A stretch of 64,000 nucleotides of DNA from JAITVM01 sp031551135 (GCA_031551135.1 JAVBOA010000045.1:1-64000), one strand, 5' to 3'; positions 43,811-52,887 are shown, counted from the stretch's first letter. The notes: generated from the sequence alone by a model not told the origin. Numbers and translations: made by a program.

Positions 43811-44353
43811 ATGGCGTATGAAATAGTTTCGCATGAAAAAATATTGCAGGCTCATATTTTTACCGCATATCGGGACGAAGTTGTTTTGGAGCACGGAAAA
43901 CCGACTTATAGAGAATATATTGACCGCGGCGACGGTGCTTCGGCGATTTTGCCGGTTGATAACGACGGAAATTTGATTTTTGTAAGGCAATACCGTCATG
44001 GAGCAAGAGAACTTATTTTGGAAATTCCGGCAGGAATGCTTGAAAAAGATGAAGATCCAAAAATAGCGGCTTTGCGTGAATTGGAAGAAGAAACCGGACA
44101 TAAAGCAAACGATATTTTTTATATGACAAAAATGTATGGCTTGGTTGGATTTTGCAACGAGATTATATATATTTATTATGCGAAAAATTTAGAAATAACT
44201 GCTCAAAATTTAGACCCCGACGAATTTGTTACTATCGAAAAATATTCTCTTGAGCAAGCGATGGTAATGATTTTTTCCGGTGAAATCGTTGATTCTAAAA
44301 CAATGATAGCGGTTATGATGTATAATGAATTACTGAAAAACTCTAAAAATTAA
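43811..44353 (+). CDS. Nudix hydrolase, probable ADP-ribose pyrophosphatase
   Basis: A 180-residue Nudix enzyme. The Nudix box is complete: G, five residues, E, seven residues, then RELEEETG (GMLEKDEDPKIAALRELE plus EETG). Upstream IPAG and a C-terminal acidic region agree with ADP-ribose pyrophosphatases of the YqkG/NudF group, which cleave ADP-ribose to AMP and ribose-5-phosphate. It starts 15 bp after asnS with a TTTGGAG site, so co-transcription is likely. Confidence 0.9.
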   Translation: MAYEIVSHEKILQAHIFTAYRDEVVLEHGKPTYREYIDRGDGASAILPVDNDGNLIFVRQYRHGARELILEIPAGMLEKDEDPKIAALRELEEETGHKANDIFYMTKMYGLVGFCNEIIYIYYAKNLEITAQNLDPDEFVTIEKYSLEQAMVMIFSGEIVDSKTMIAVMMYNELLKNSKN

Positions 44354-44417
44354 GACAAACTATATTCTGAGAAAATTGTCATAAAATTCTAATTTAATAA
44401 TATAGAATAATCCATAA

Positions 44418-44447
44418 CTCTTCCCAATATATTTATATTGGGAAGAG
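44418..44447 (+). promoter_or_regulatory. Perfect 13-bp palindromic hairpin overlapping the spoIIM ribosome site
   Basis: CTCTTCCCAATAT (44418-44430), loop ATTT, ATATTGGGAAGAG (44435-44447): every base pairs. The right arm carries AAGAG(G), the likely ribosome site of spoIIM ten bases before its TTG. As RNA it would hide that site; as DNA it has the form of an operator. No T-run follows. Confidence 0.6.
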
Positions 44448-44457
44448 GGTGTTATTA

Positions 44458-45048
44458 TTGCGAAAATACAAGAAATCTATAAAAAAATTGGCGAGTTCGA
44501 ATAATTATATTATTATATTAATCATAGTAATTGTTATGTTTGGAATATTACTTGGCTCTGTTTTGGCGAATAGCCTGCAAGAGGACAACCGCCAGCTTTT
44601 AACCGGATTTATAAATAAGTTTTTTGTAAATTATAATTTTTTGAATACCGATAGTTCTGAAATTTTCAGAGAGTCTTTTATTAAATACGGAAAAATAATT
44701 TTGATAATTTGGATTTTGGCGTTTATTTCGATGGGATTTGTAATAAGTGGTTTTATTGTTTTTTTAAAAGGAATAAGTTACGGTTTTACTACCGCTTTTC
44801 TGATTATTACATATGGTACAAAAGGAATTTATTATGCTTGTTTTTTATATTTATTGCAAAATATCATTTTAATACCGGCGTATGTTTTCATAATGTTTGC
44901 AAGTATAAAATTTGTTTTTAAAAAAAATACCGAGACTTTAGATAGCTTTTTTGAATATACGATTTCTATGCTGATATCATTGGCTTGTGTGATTATTGTT
45001 TGCCTTTTAGAGGCGTATGTAATTCCAAATTTTATTACATTTTTATAA
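44458..45048 (+). CDS. spoIIM: SpoIIM/stage II sporulation protein M family membrane protein
   Basis: A 196-residue protein with about five hydrophobic helices and the SpoIIM features GILLGSVLAN, ISMGFVISGFIVFLKGISYG and LLQNIILIPAY. In B. subtilis SpoIIM joins SpoIID and SpoIIP to remodel septal peptidoglycan during engulfment. Its pairing with xerD just downstream repeats a known Firmicute arrangement. The start is probably the TTG preceded by GAAGAGG; a GTG at 44449 touches that site. Confidence 0.85.
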   Translation: MRKYKKSIKKLASSNNYIIILIIVIVMFGILLGSVLANSLQEDNRQLLTGFINKFFVNYNFLNTDSSEIFRESFIKYGKIILIIWILAFISMGFVISGFIVFLKGISYGFTTAFLIITYGTKGIYYACFLYLLQNIILIPAYVFIMFASIKFVFKKNTETLDSFFEYTISMLISLACVIIVCLLEAYVIPNFITFL

Positions 45049-45108
45049 ATTAATTATGAAGGCTTATGATAACGTTTTGAGAAAATATTAAGTACAGAAG
45101 GAGATATT

Positions 45109-45993
45109 ATGCAAGATTATATTGATATGTTTGTCAGATTTTTGATTGACGAAAAAGAATCATCAAATAATACTGTCGAATCTTATAAGAGAGATTTAAA
45201 CCAATTTATAAATTACTTGCATTCAACCAATATTACGAGAATTGAAAAAGTTAATAAAACGAATATAATGACATATAAACTTTATTTACAAAAAAAGGGC
45301 AAGTCGCCGTCGACAATCTCACGCAGTCTGGCTTCTATTCGTTCTTTTTTCAAATTTTTAATGATGAAAAAAATAATCGAAAGTGACCCATCTTTTAATA
45401 TCGATTCGCCGAAAGTGGAAAAAAAATTACCGTCTATAATTACTATTGATGAAGTGGGAAAATTGTTGGATCAGCCGGATATAAGCGATTATAAAGGCCT
45501 GCGCGACAAAGCAATGCTGGAATTACTCTATGCAACAGGAATAAGGGTAACGGAACTCATTAATTTAAAAATCGATAACGTAGATATGGATTTAAAATTT
45601 ATAAAATGTATATCGGGAAACAAAGAGCGGGTTATACCGATCGGCTCAAAAGCTACGGAAGCTCTTAATTCATATTTCAAAAACTCACGACCGTTTTTAA
45701 TAAAGTCTCCGGACGAAAAAATTTTATTTGTGAATTGTAACGGCTTTGCAATGACACGGCAGGGGTTTTGGAAAATCATAAAATCGTATGCCAAAAAGGC
45801 AAAAATTGACGCGTCTTTGACTCCGCATATGCTGCGCCACTCGTTTGCATCTCATTTGATTTCGAACGGTGCGGATATTCATTCTGTTCAGGAAATGCTA
45901 GGACATTCTGATATTTCTACAACTCAAGTTTATTTGCAGGTTCAAAACAATAAATTAAAAGAAGTTTATGCAAAAGCTCATCCAAGATATTAA
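45109..45993 (+). CDS. xerD: Tyrosine recombinase XerD-type
   Basis: A 294-residue integrase-family recombinase that resolves chromosome dimers at dif. The N-terminal SAM-like core-binding domain is followed by a catalytic domain with R146 (ATGIRVTEL), H240 and R243 (HMLRHSF), H266 (LGHSD) and the nucleophile Y275 (TQVYLQV). Length and placement next to spoIIM, not in a mobile element, favour XerD over a phage integrase. GAAGGAG precedes the ATG. Confidence 0.94.
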   Translation: MQDYIDMFVRFLIDEKESSNNTVESYKRDLNQFINYLHSTNITRIEKVNKTNIMTYKLYLQKKGKSPSTISRSLASIRSFFKFLMMKKIIESDPSFNIDSPKVEKKLPSIITIDEVGKLLDQPDISDYKGLRDKAMLELLYATGIRVTELINLKIDNVDMDLKFIKCISGNKERVIPIGSKATEALNSYFKNSRPFLIKSPDEKILFVNCNGFAMTRQGFWKIIKSYAKKAKIDASLTPHMLRHSFASHLISNGADIHSVQEMLGHSDISTTQVYLQVQNNKLKEVYAKAHPRY

Positions 45994-46138
45994 TTTTTGT
46001 TAATCTCTTTGATAACAATTTCAATTTTTATATTCTAAAAATTGGATTGATATTTAGGAGATTTTTATTTTGCGGAAAATTTGATTTTATCCGAATTTAA
46101 GTGATATAATACGATTGGTTAAGAAATTTTAAAAAATA

Positions 46139-46195
46139 ATACTATTTTCATTTTGATAAGTAGAAGAAAATTTTTCACATATATTGAAAATAGTA
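46139..46195 (+). repeat. Palindrome family M, short deletion derivative D (57 bp)
   Basis: It keeps ATACTATTTTCATTTTGATA and the AGTAGAAGAAAATTTTTCAC that follows from the left end, and TATTGAAAATAGTAT from the right. About 56 bp of the centre are gone. It ends 42 bp before the tsaE start. Confidence 0.8.
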
Positions 46196-46237
46196 TAAAA
46201 AGGCTTTTTTGAAATTAATTAGAATGGAAAGAAAATT

Positions 46238-46660
46238 ATGATTTACGAAGTATTTTCGCATAGCGAAACCGAAAAATTTGCCGAGGAGCTGGCCGAAAAA
46301 TCTAAAAAAGGCGAAATATATTGCTTAATTGGCGATTTGGGCGCAGGCAAAACTGTTTTTTCAAAAGGATTTGCAAAAGGCTTGGGGATTACTGCCGATA
46401 TTACTTCTCCAACTTTTGCGATATTAAATATTTATAATTCGGAAATTACGCTGTATCATTTCGATGTGTATAGAATAAATCATATTTCCGAAATGGAAGA
46501 CACGGGATATGAGGAATTTTTTTACGGCGAAGGAATCTGTTTAATTGAATGGGCGGATTTAGTTGAAAATATAATTCCGAAAAATTCGACATGGATTAAT
46601 ATACAAAAAGATTATACAAAAGCGGACGATTACCGTAAAATTATTGTCGAGGTGCGATAA
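46238..46660 (+). CDS. tsaE: tRNA threonylcarbamoyladenosine biosynthesis ATPase TsaE
   Basis: A 140-residue P-loop protein needed with TsaB and TsaD for the t6A modification at position 37 of ANN-decoding tRNAs. Walker A is IGDLGAGKTVFSKG; TSPTF follows, and YHFDVYRI and LIEWADL are family hallmarks. GGAAAG precedes the ATG. Its stop TAA overlaps the A of the tsaB start codon by one base, so the two are coupled. Confidence 0.96.
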   Translation: MIYEVFSHSETEKFAEELAEKSKKGEIYCLIGDLGAGKTVFSKGFAKGLGITADITSPTFAILNIYNSEITLYHFDVYRINHISEMEDTGYEEFFYGEGICLIEWADLVENIIPKNSTWINIQKDYTKADDYRKIIVEVR

Positions 46661-47358
46661 TGAAAATTTTAGCAATTGACTGTTCGGGGATAGTTGCATC
46701 GGCGGCTATTGTGTCAGATGAAAAAGTTATTTGCGAATTTAATGTAAATAATAAATTGACTCATGCGGAAAATCTTATGCCGATGATATCAAAATGCTTT
46801 GAGTTTTCAGAGACAAACAAAGAGGATTTAGATTATATTGCGGTGACATCAGGCCCGGGCTCATTTACTGGGCTTAGGATTGGCGCGGCAACAGCAAAAT
46901 CGATTGCGCATGGTTTGGATATAAAACTTATCCCTGTGCCAACATTAGATTGTTTGGCATATAATATATTTAATCCGGACTCTATTATTATTCCGATTAT
47001 GGATGCGAAAAAAAATGAAGTTTATGCAGCAATTTATGAAAACAATGGAGAGATAAAAAGATTGTCCGATTATATGGCGGATAATATCGACGTAATTTTG
47101 AGATTGACTAATAACTATAAAAAGCGGATAATATTTCTCGGTGACGGTGTTCCGGTATATAAATCCCGAATATCGGAATTTAATCCGAATTTTTTATTCG
47201 CTCCGATTAACAATAATATGCAAAGGGCGGCAACCGTAGGAATGATTGCATCCAAAAATACCGAAAATGCTGTTGATTATAAAGATTTCGCGCCAAGCTA
47301 TATTCGTATTCCGCAAGCGGAACTTGAATCCCGGCATTATACTGGTGAACGAGTGTGA
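46660..47358 (+). CDS. tsaB: tRNA threonylcarbamoyladenosine biosynthesis protein TsaB
   Basis: A 232-residue ASKHA-fold protein that dimerises with TsaD. LAIDCSGIVASAAIV, AVTSGPGSFTGLRIGAATAKSIA and PIMDAKKNEVYAAIY are family motifs. Gene order tsaE-tsaB-rimI is the common bacterial one. The last codons and stop (TGGTGAACGAGTGTGA) coincide with an arm of repeat Q, so the C-terminal residues may have been added by the repeat. Confidence 0.95.
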   Translation: MKILAIDCSGIVASAAIVSDEKVICEFNVNNKLTHAENLMPMISKCFEFSETNKEDLDYIAVTSGPGSFTGLRIGAATAKSIAHGLDIKLIPVPTLDCLAYNIFNPDSIIIPIMDAKKNEVYAAIYENNGEIKRLSDYMADNIDVILRLTNNYKKRIIFLGDGVPVYKSRISEFNPNFLFAPINNNMQRAATVGMIASKNTENAVDYKDFAPSYIRIPQAELESRHYTGERV

Positions 47359-47376
47359 ACTTTATTTTCGTTCGTC
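47345..47376 (+). repeat. Repeat family Q, arm overlapping the tsaB stop codon
   Basis: GTGAACGAGTGTGAACTTTA then TTTTCGTTCGTC matches the right arm of the full copy at 34512-34536 and the single arm at 3083. ACGGGTGT at 47410-47417 could be a remnant of the other arm; it includes the rimI start codon. Confidence 0.65.
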
Positions 47377-47413
47377 GTAGAGAATTTTGCCAACAAGCGG
47401 CAGAAAGGTACGG

Positions 47414-47869
47414 GTGTTTTATATAGATATAAATATTGAAAATATGACATTATTGCATTTGGATCAAGTCCATGAAATCGAAAAGGATTCATTTTCTGTG
47501 CCTTGGTCTAAATCAGAATTGGAAAATGAGATTACTAATAATAAATTAGCGATTTATATTGTTGCGCTGAATTCCGGCGGCGAAGTGCTTGGTTATGCCG
47601 GAATGTGGCATGTTATAAACGAAGGCCACATAACCAATGTAGCTGTAAAAAATGAATACAGACAAATGGGTGTTGGTAAAAAATTATTAACTGCCCTTTT
47701 TGATATAGCAATTGAAAAGGAAATGATTGGCATTACTTTGGAGGTTCGCATGTCTAATTCAAAAGCTCAAAAACTTTATACAAAATTTGGTTTTAAAGTT
47801 GAAGGCTTCAGAAAGAATTATTATTCTGACACAAATGAAGATGCGATTATAATGTGGAAACATTTTTAG
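47414..47869 (+). CDS. rimI: Ribosomal protein S18-alanine N-acetyltransferase
   Basis: A 151-residue GNAT enzyme that acetylates the N-terminal alanine of S18. The acetyl-CoA loop is VKNEYRQMGVGKKLL (Q/R-x-x-G-x-G/A) and the C-terminal LEVRMSNSKAQKLYTKFGFK is typical of RimI. It completes the tsaE-tsaB-rimI cluster. I choose the GTG with AGAAAGG six bases upstream; a TTG at 47387 lies inside the repeat region and lacks a site, and an ATG at 47444 would remove the first strand. Confidence 0.93.
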   Translation: MFYIDINIENMTLLHLDQVHEIEKDSFSVPWSKSELENEITNNKLAIYIVALNSGGEVLGYAGMWHVINEGHITNVAVKNEYRQMGVGKKLLTALFDIAIEKEMIGITLEVRMSNSKAQKLYTKFGFKVEGFRKNYYSDTNEDAIIMWKHF

Positions 47870-47886
47870 AAGATTGAGGTGGTCTG

Positions 47887-50268
47887 ATGGCTAAAGAGCT
47901 AAACTTTAACCAATTAAAAAGGACTTATAATAAAGATGATTTAAAAATATCAGGCACGGAAATTGATAAATACGATGGTTTGATTGGTCAGCAAAGAGCA
48001 GGTAAAGCTATTGATTTCGGACTGAATATTAAAAAAAAGGGCTATAATATATTCGTTTGCGGTAACGAAGGCGTGGGGAAACTCAGCTTTTCCAAAAAAT
48101 TTGTAATGGAAAAAGCCGCTACAGAAGCTGTTCCAAACGATATTTGTTATGTTTATAATTTTCAAAATCCCAAAGAATCAAAAGCTTTGCTTTTGGAAGC
48201 CGGGCGTGGCTCGGAGCTGAAAGAGTGTATGGAAGAACTCATCGCCGTTTTGCTGGAAGAACTTTCTAAACTCTATAACACAAGGGAATTTGAATCAAAA
48301 AAGAATTCTATTCTCAAAGAATATCAAGAAAAACGAGATATTGCTATCAAACATATTACCGACAAGGCTAAGGAAAGAGAATTTGGCGTAAAAACAACGA
48401 CTACAGGGATTTATTTTATGCCGATTGTTGATGATGAGCTGATTACAGAGGAACAATATGAAAAACTTGATGAAAAAGAACGTGAAAATATTGCAATAAT
48501 TTCGGATGAAATTCAGCAGGAAGCTTCCGAAGTTATGAGAATGATTAAAACTATAGAAAAGATTGCGAAAGATAAATTATCAGAATTGGAATATAGCGAA
48601 GCTTTATTTTTGGTTGGAAGACATATCGGTGTAATTATGGATTTATTTTCGGATAAAAAGGCGGTTCTTGATTATCTGAAAAATGTCAAAGAAGATATTT
48701 TGAACAATATCGATTCTTTTTCTGAAGATGATTCAGCCGAAGATGTTGCGTATACGCTTTTGCCATGGTACAGCAAAAAATCCGGCGATGAAGTTTTTTA
48801 TAAATATAAAGTAAACGTAATTGTTGATAATAAAGATTTAAAAGGCGCACCCGTTATAATCGAGCATAATCCGACTTATATAAATCTTGTCGGCGAAATT
48901 GAATACGACAGCGAATTCGGAAATTTATCCACGGATTTTTTGAAAATAAAATCCGGAGTTTTGCATAAAGCAAACGGCGGCTATCTTATTTTAAAAGCGC
49001 ATGATGTTGTTTCAAATATTCATGTTTGGGAAACTCTAAAGCGTGTTTTGAACGCAAAAGAATTATCGATAGAGCCGATTAAAGAATATTCTACGGGTCT
49101 TGTTGTCGGCTATATTAAGCCCGAACAGATTCCGCTGAATGTAAAAATAATCATAACAGGTTCTGCATTTTATTACGAGCTTTTGGATTATTATGACGAA
49201 CAATTTCGGGATTTATTTAAAATTCGTGCCGACTTTGATTATGAAATGAGCGCAAACGAAAAAAATATCACTGAGTTTTTTGGATTCATAAATTATTTTG
49301 TCGAAAAAGAAAAACTCTTGAGCTTCACTCAGGAGGCTGTTTTTAAAATTTTGGAATATTCACAGCGCGTTTCAGGCAGCCAAAATAAACTTTCTACAAA
49401 TTTTGCCGAGCTTTCCGAAATCTTAATCGAATCCGACGAATGGGCAAAACAAGACGGAAAAGATAAGATTACAAATGAGTATGTTGAAAAAGCTTTAAAT
49501 GAAAGATTATATAGAAATTCGCTGTATGAGGAAAAATTAAATGAGCTTTTAGATGAGCAAATAATAATGATTGAGACTAAAGGCGAAAAAATCGGGCAGA
49601 TTAATGGCTTAACGGTGATTCAAGCCGGAGATTATGAATTTGGAAAACCAGCAAAAATTACAGCTACGACATCTGTTGGTAAAATTGGAATCGTGAATAT
49701 CGAAAAAGAAGCTGAAATGAGCGGAAATATTCATGATAAAGGGATTCAGGTTTTGTCCGGATTTTTAGAACAGACCTACGCCCAAGATTTTCCGATGTCT
49801 TTGTCTTGCAGGATATGCTTTGAGCAATCTTATAACGGAATCGACGGAGACAGCGCATCTTCTACGGAGCTTTACGCAATTTTATCCAGTTTATCATCTG
49901 TTCCGATTAATCAAGAAATTGCCGTGACCGGTAGCATAAATCAATTTGGCGAAATTCAGCCGATTGGCGGAGTTACACATAAAATCGAAGGATTTTTCGA
50001 GCTCTGCAAAAAAAGGGAATTGACCGGAAATCAGGGTGTAATTATCCCTACACAGAATATTAATGATTTGGTTTTAAAAGATGAAGTTATTGAGGCGGTA
50101 AAAGAGAATAAGTTTCATATTTATCATATCTCGCATATAAATGAAGGTATAGAAATATTAACGGGAGTTAAGGCCGGCGAATTGAATGAAAAAAATAAAT
50201 TTCCGGTAAATTCTATACACGGAAAGGTTTATAAAAAGTTAAAAGAATTTCATAAAGCGTCTTTATAA
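47887..50268 (+). CDS. Lon-like ATP-dependent protease (AAA_32/YcbZ type)
   Basis: A 793-residue Lon-related protease without the Lon N-terminal domain. An AAA-like region opens at about 30-60 (IGQQRAGKAIDFGL, then FVCGNEGVGKLSFSKKF). The P-loop has Leu where Ser/Thr is expected after GK; a degenerate P-loop is common in this family. A charged insertion (about 110-260) follows. The C-terminal S16 domain has S656 (GDSASST) and K699 (VTHKIEG), 43 residues apart exactly as in Lon. It may degrade misfolded proteins; actual substrates are unknown. ATG follows TTGAGGTGG. Confidence 0.9.
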   Translation: MAKELNFNQLKRTYNKDDLKISGTEIDKYDGLIGQQRAGKAIDFGLNIKKKGYNIFVCGNEGVGKLSFSKKFVMEKAATEAVPNDICYVYNFQNPKESKALLLEAGRGSELKECMEELIAVLLEELSKLYNTREFESKKNSILKEYQEKRDIAIKHITDKAKEREFGVKTTTTGIYFMPIVDDELITEEQYEKLDEKERENIAIISDEIQQEASEVMRMIKTIEKIAKDKLSELEYSEALFLVGRHIGVIMDLFSDKKAVLDYLKNVKEDILNNIDSFSEDDSAEDVAYTLLPWYSKKSGDEVFYKYKVNVIVDNKDLKGAPVIIEHNPTYINLVGEIEYDSEFGNLSTDFLKIKSGVLHKANGGYLILKAHDVVSNIHVWETLKRVLNAKELSIEPIKEYSTGLVVGYIKPEQIPLNVKIIITGSAFYYELLDYYDEQFRDLFKIRADFDYEMSANEKNITEFFGFINYFVEKEKLLSFTQEAVFKILEYSQRVSGSQNKLSTNFAELSEILIESDEWAKQDGKDKITNEYVEKALNERLYRNSLYEEKLNELLDEQIIMIETKGEKIGQINGLTVIQAGDYEFGKPAKITATTSVGKIGIVNIEKEAEMSGNIHDKGIQVLSGFLEQTYAQDFPMSLSCRICFEQSYNGIDGDSASSTELYAILSSLSSVPINQEIAVTGSINQFGEIQPIGGVTHKIEGFFELCKKRELTGNQGVIIPTQNINDLVLKDEVIEAVKENKFHIYHISHINEGIEILTGVKAGELNEKNKFPVNSIHGKVYKKLKEFHKASL

Positions 50269-50272
50269 AATT

Positions 50273-50312
50273 TCAAACCCCGAAGTTTTGGAAAAAAATG
50301 AGGGGTTTGGCG
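50273..50312 (+). terminator. Probable terminator after the Lon-like gene
   Basis: CAAACCCC (50274-50281) and GGGGTTTG (50302-50309) pair as an 8-bp stem with a 20-base loop; the T-run is weak (GCGTGTTTTC). Confidence 0.5.
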
Positions 50313-50384
50313 TGTTTTCTACTATTTTCTCCTATTTTCTCCTTGATTCATCTATACATAGAATTCTTATATAGAGGTGAAAAT

Positions 50385-50573
50385 ATGATGTTAAAGCTGG
50401 AAAATTTATGTGATATTGCGGGGATATATGTCCCGAAAGAAGTTATTGAAAAAATTGTTTCTAAAACCGAATCTTATAAACTTAAGAAAATATACAATAA
50501 AAATCTTTTTTATATTATAGTAAATAATGATGAGGAATTTGAGAAGTTTTTAGAATTTGAACAGGCTGAGTGA
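50385..50573 (+). CDS. Small hypothetical protein (62 residues)
   Basis: Not recognised. Charged, soluble, with a probable helix (VPKEVIEKIVSKTES) followed by a beta-like stretch (NLFYIIVNNDEEFEKF). AGAGGTGAAAAT directly before ATGATG supports expression. A longer frame from 50298 has no ribosome site. It ends 12 bp before mnmH, so it may be co-expressed with it. Confidence 0.6.
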   Translation: MMLKLENLCDIAGIYVPKEVIEKIVSKTESYKLKKIYNKNLFYIIVNNDEEFEKFLEFEQAE

Positions 50574-50585
50574 ATAGGTGAATAA

Positions 50586-51599
50586 ATGCTGAAAGAAATG
50601 AGTTACGAAGAAATTTTAAATGTAAAAAACTATGTTTTGATTGATTTAAGAACAGAAATGGAATATGAGGAATCTAGCATCCCTTCTGCAATAAATCTGC
50701 CGATTCTATCTAACGAGGAACGCAGAGAAATCGGTACAATATATAAAAATGTAAGTACAGAAGAAGCCAAGACTCTTGCCTTGAAATATGTAGGTCCTCG
50801 GCTTCATCTTATGTATGAGGAAATAAAAAAACTTGCCAAAGGCAGAATGATTGTAATGTTTTGCGCACGCGGCGGTTTGCGCAGCCGTGTGCTTGCTTAT
50901 ACTCTTTCTGCCTTTGGTCTGCCGATAATACGAATGGACTCCGGTTATAAAGGGTATCGAAATTATATTTTGAAAAATACTGCCGAAGTTTTGGACAAGA
51001 TTTCATTTATCACGCTTTTTGGCAAAACAGGTTCCGGCAAGACTGATATTTTGAGTGAATTAAATAAAATGGGCGCTGATGTTTTGGATTTGGAAGGCTG
51101 TGCGAATCACCGAGGCTCGATAATGGGCTCTATTGGGAAAGAAAAAATATTTTCTCAAAAGCAATTTGAAAATAATGTTTTTGATATGTTAATAAATCGA
51201 AAATCAGATATTATTTTTACCGAAGGTGAAAGCAAAAGAATCGGCAGTATTATAATGGGCAATGAATTATATGAGAAAACACGCGCTGGAAAAAATATTT
51301 TTATCGAATGTCCTCTGGAAATTCGTATTCAAAATATAAAAAAAGAATATTTAAACGGCGAAAATATAGATAAACAAATTGTCGAGGCTTTGTCAAAGCT
51401 TGAAAGATATATTTCTAAAAAAGATATCGAAGAATTGAAAAATAATATTCTTCAAAAAGATTATGATATCGTTATCGAAAAACTTATGCTGAACTATTAT
51501 GATTTGAATTACAAATCCGTAAACAGCGATTTTGAATACAGATACAATAATTTGTGTGCCGCCGAAACCGCAAAAAATATATTTGATGACTTTCTATAA
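50586..51599 (+). CDS. mnmH: tRNA 2-selenouridine synthase
   Basis: A 337-residue SelU/MnmH-type enzyme that replaces the sulfur of 2-thiouridine at the tRNA wobble base with selenium through a geranylated intermediate. The N-terminal rhodanese domain has its active cysteine at C93 (MFCARGGLRSR, matching CxRGG of SelU). The C-terminal P-loop domain has LFGKTGSGKT (about 144-152) and LEGCANHRGS. Selenophosphate from SelD would be needed; selD is not in the window. It lies in a row with a small unknown gene and is followed by a promoter. Confidence 0.92.
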   Translation: MLKEMSYEEILNVKNYVLIDLRTEMEYEESSIPSAINLPILSNEERREIGTIYKNVSTEEAKTLALKYVGPRLHLMYEEIKKLAKGRMIVMFCARGGLRSRVLAYTLSAFGLPIIRMDSGYKGYRNYILKNTAEVLDKISFITLFGKTGSGKTDILSELNKMGADVLDLEGCANHRGSIMGSIGKEKIFSQKQFENNVFDMLINRKSDIIFTEGESKRIGSIIMGNELYEKTRAGKNIFIECPLEIRIQNIKKEYLNGENIDKQIVEALSKLERYISKKDIEELKNNILQKDYDIVIEKLMLNYYDLNYKSVNSDFEYRYNNLCAAETAKNIFDDFL

Positions 51600-51630
51600 G
51601 TACATGTCGATATATAGTGCTTATAAAAAG

Positions 51631-51659
51631 TTGTTTTTTGTACAATTTTTGTGTATAAT
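51631..51659 (+). promoter_or_regulatory. SigA-type promoter of the amine-oxidase-fold gene
   Basis: TTGTTT (51631-51636), 17-bp spacer, perfect TATAAT (51654-51659). The ATG is 45 bases downstream. Confidence 0.8.
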
Positions 51660-51703
51660 TAAGACCATAACAATTATTTATTTATGCTAAAAGGGGGATT
51701 TAT

Positions 51704-52744
51704 ATGAAATTCAGCAAAATATTGGCAGGATTTTTAGCTGTTTCATTTATTTTTAGCGGGACTGTTTTTGCATCAAACCCGCCGGTTGCAGTAAATAGTA
51801 ATACGGAATCCAGCCAAGAAACATCCGCAAATGATGAAAACATATATACTATCGAGACAAATCAAAAAAACCAAAACTTTCTAAACACATTGTACGATAT
51901 AAATCCATACACTATAGAAGGACAAGACCCGACAAGCCGAGGCGTACTGCCCGAAATTTCGGTAGTTTCCAATCCAGATTACGAAAATTCTCTTAACAAA
52001 ATTGTAAATGATTTTTATGATATGGCTATTGAAAAAGCTCTTAAACAAAATGTACGGGTTTCTTTTGTTTACGAAGTTTTTGAAAGCGGAGGATATTTGA
52101 ATTTCGGAATTTTTGCAAAATACGGAGTTGGCGCAACGGCAGGAGAAGATGTTATTACAATTGTAGTAGCTACAGAATATTGCAAGATTTTCACATTGCA
52201 AGATATTCTAGGTCCTAACGCTTATGAAATGACTACACAATTTGTAAAAAATATTATTGCAAATGAGAATTCCGATATTTTTGATAACGGAAAAAATTTC
52301 AAAGGCGTTAAGCCTTCAACACCGTTCTATTTTTTGGATGAAACTACAATAGGTCTTGTTTATTCTAAAGATTTTATTGCTGATTCTGATTCGTCTATAG
52401 TATTTATGGTTGATTTGTTAAATGTTTATAAATCGATTTTGACTAAATCGGAAACTAATAATGCAAGAGGAACCGTGAATGTACCAATTAGAAAAGTAGC
52501 TGAAGATTTAGGCTACACTGTTGTCTGGGATGAAGAAAATAAAACCGTGACTTTGTCCAATGAATATTATGATGATATCGTTATTGCAGTTGATGCAAAC
52601 GATTATTTAGGACAAGAATTAGAAAACGCACCTGAATATATTTTCGGAAAAGTCTTTGTTCCGACTACGTTTTTCTCAGAAATTCTTGGATGCTTTGTGA
52701 ACATAGAAGAAACTACAGGAAATGTAGTTATTAATCAAATCTAA
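51704..52744 (+). CDS. Secreted protein with copper-amine-oxidase N-domain
   Basis: A 346-residue protein with a signal peptide (1-23, ending VFA-S). A Ser/Thr-rich spacer is followed by a middle domain (about 75-245) resembling the DUF3298/RsiV-like region (GVGATAGEDVITIVVAT, FYFLDETTIGLVYSK). The C-terminal part (about 250-346) is a copper amine oxidase N-terminal-like domain: VPIRKVAEDLGYTVVWDEEN plus TVTLS, repeated in weaker form to the end. These domains are common cell-surface modules in Clostridia. The stop TAA is also the first base triplet of palindrome copy E. AAAAGGGGG precedes the ATG. Confidence 0.83.
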   Translation: MKFSKILAGFLAVSFIFSGTVFASNPPVAVNSNTESSQETSANDENIYTIETNQKNQNFLNTLYDINPYTIEGQDPTSRGVLPEISVVSNPDYENSLNKIVNDFYDMAIEKALKQNVRVSFVYEVFESGGYLNFGIFAKYGVGATAGEDVITIVVATEYCKIFTLQDILGPNAYEMTTQFVKNIIANENSDIFDNGKNFKGVKPSTPFYFLDETTIGLVYSKDFIADSDSSIVFMVDLLNVYKSILTKSETNNARGTVNVPIRKVAEDLGYTVVWDEENKTVTLSNEYYDDIVIAVDANDYLGQELENAPEYIFGKVFVPTTFFSEILGCFVNIEETTGNVVINQI

Positions 52745-52841
52745 TACTATTTTCATTTTGATAAGTAGAAAAAAATTTTTCACAGCGGAGCGTTTCGCGC
52801 AATGGAGTATTTTTTTCTATCCTTTATATTGAAAATAGTAT
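52744..52841 (+). repeat. Palindrome family M, deletion derivative E (98 bp)
   Basis: Left end and CAGCGGAGCGTTTCGCGCAA as in full copies, then a 15-bp internal loss, then the right arm TTTTTTTCTATCCTTTATAT and TGAAAATAGTAT. The left end supplies the stop codon of the upstream gene. Confidence 0.82.
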
Positions 52842-52850
52842 AATATTAGA

Positions 52851-52887
52851 AATGAAAGCCATCAGCTGCCTGCTGGTGGCTTTCATT
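52851..52887. terminator. Bidirectional intrinsic terminator
   Basis: AATGAAAGCCATCAGC (52851-52866) pairs along all 16 bases with GCTGGTGGCTTTCATT (52872-52887), with one G-U pair, around a five-base loop. A T-rich tail follows. It separates convergent genes. Confidence 0.88.

Noticed and set aside
45109..45993. A phage or transposon integrase marking a mobile island
   Set aside because: Its length, sequence and pairing with spoIIM indicate chromosomal XerD, and no attachment site or phage gene is near.
46139..46195. Outward promoter in palindrome M driving tsaE
   Set aside because: The end gives TATAAA but no -35-like hexamer stands 15-19 bp upstream.
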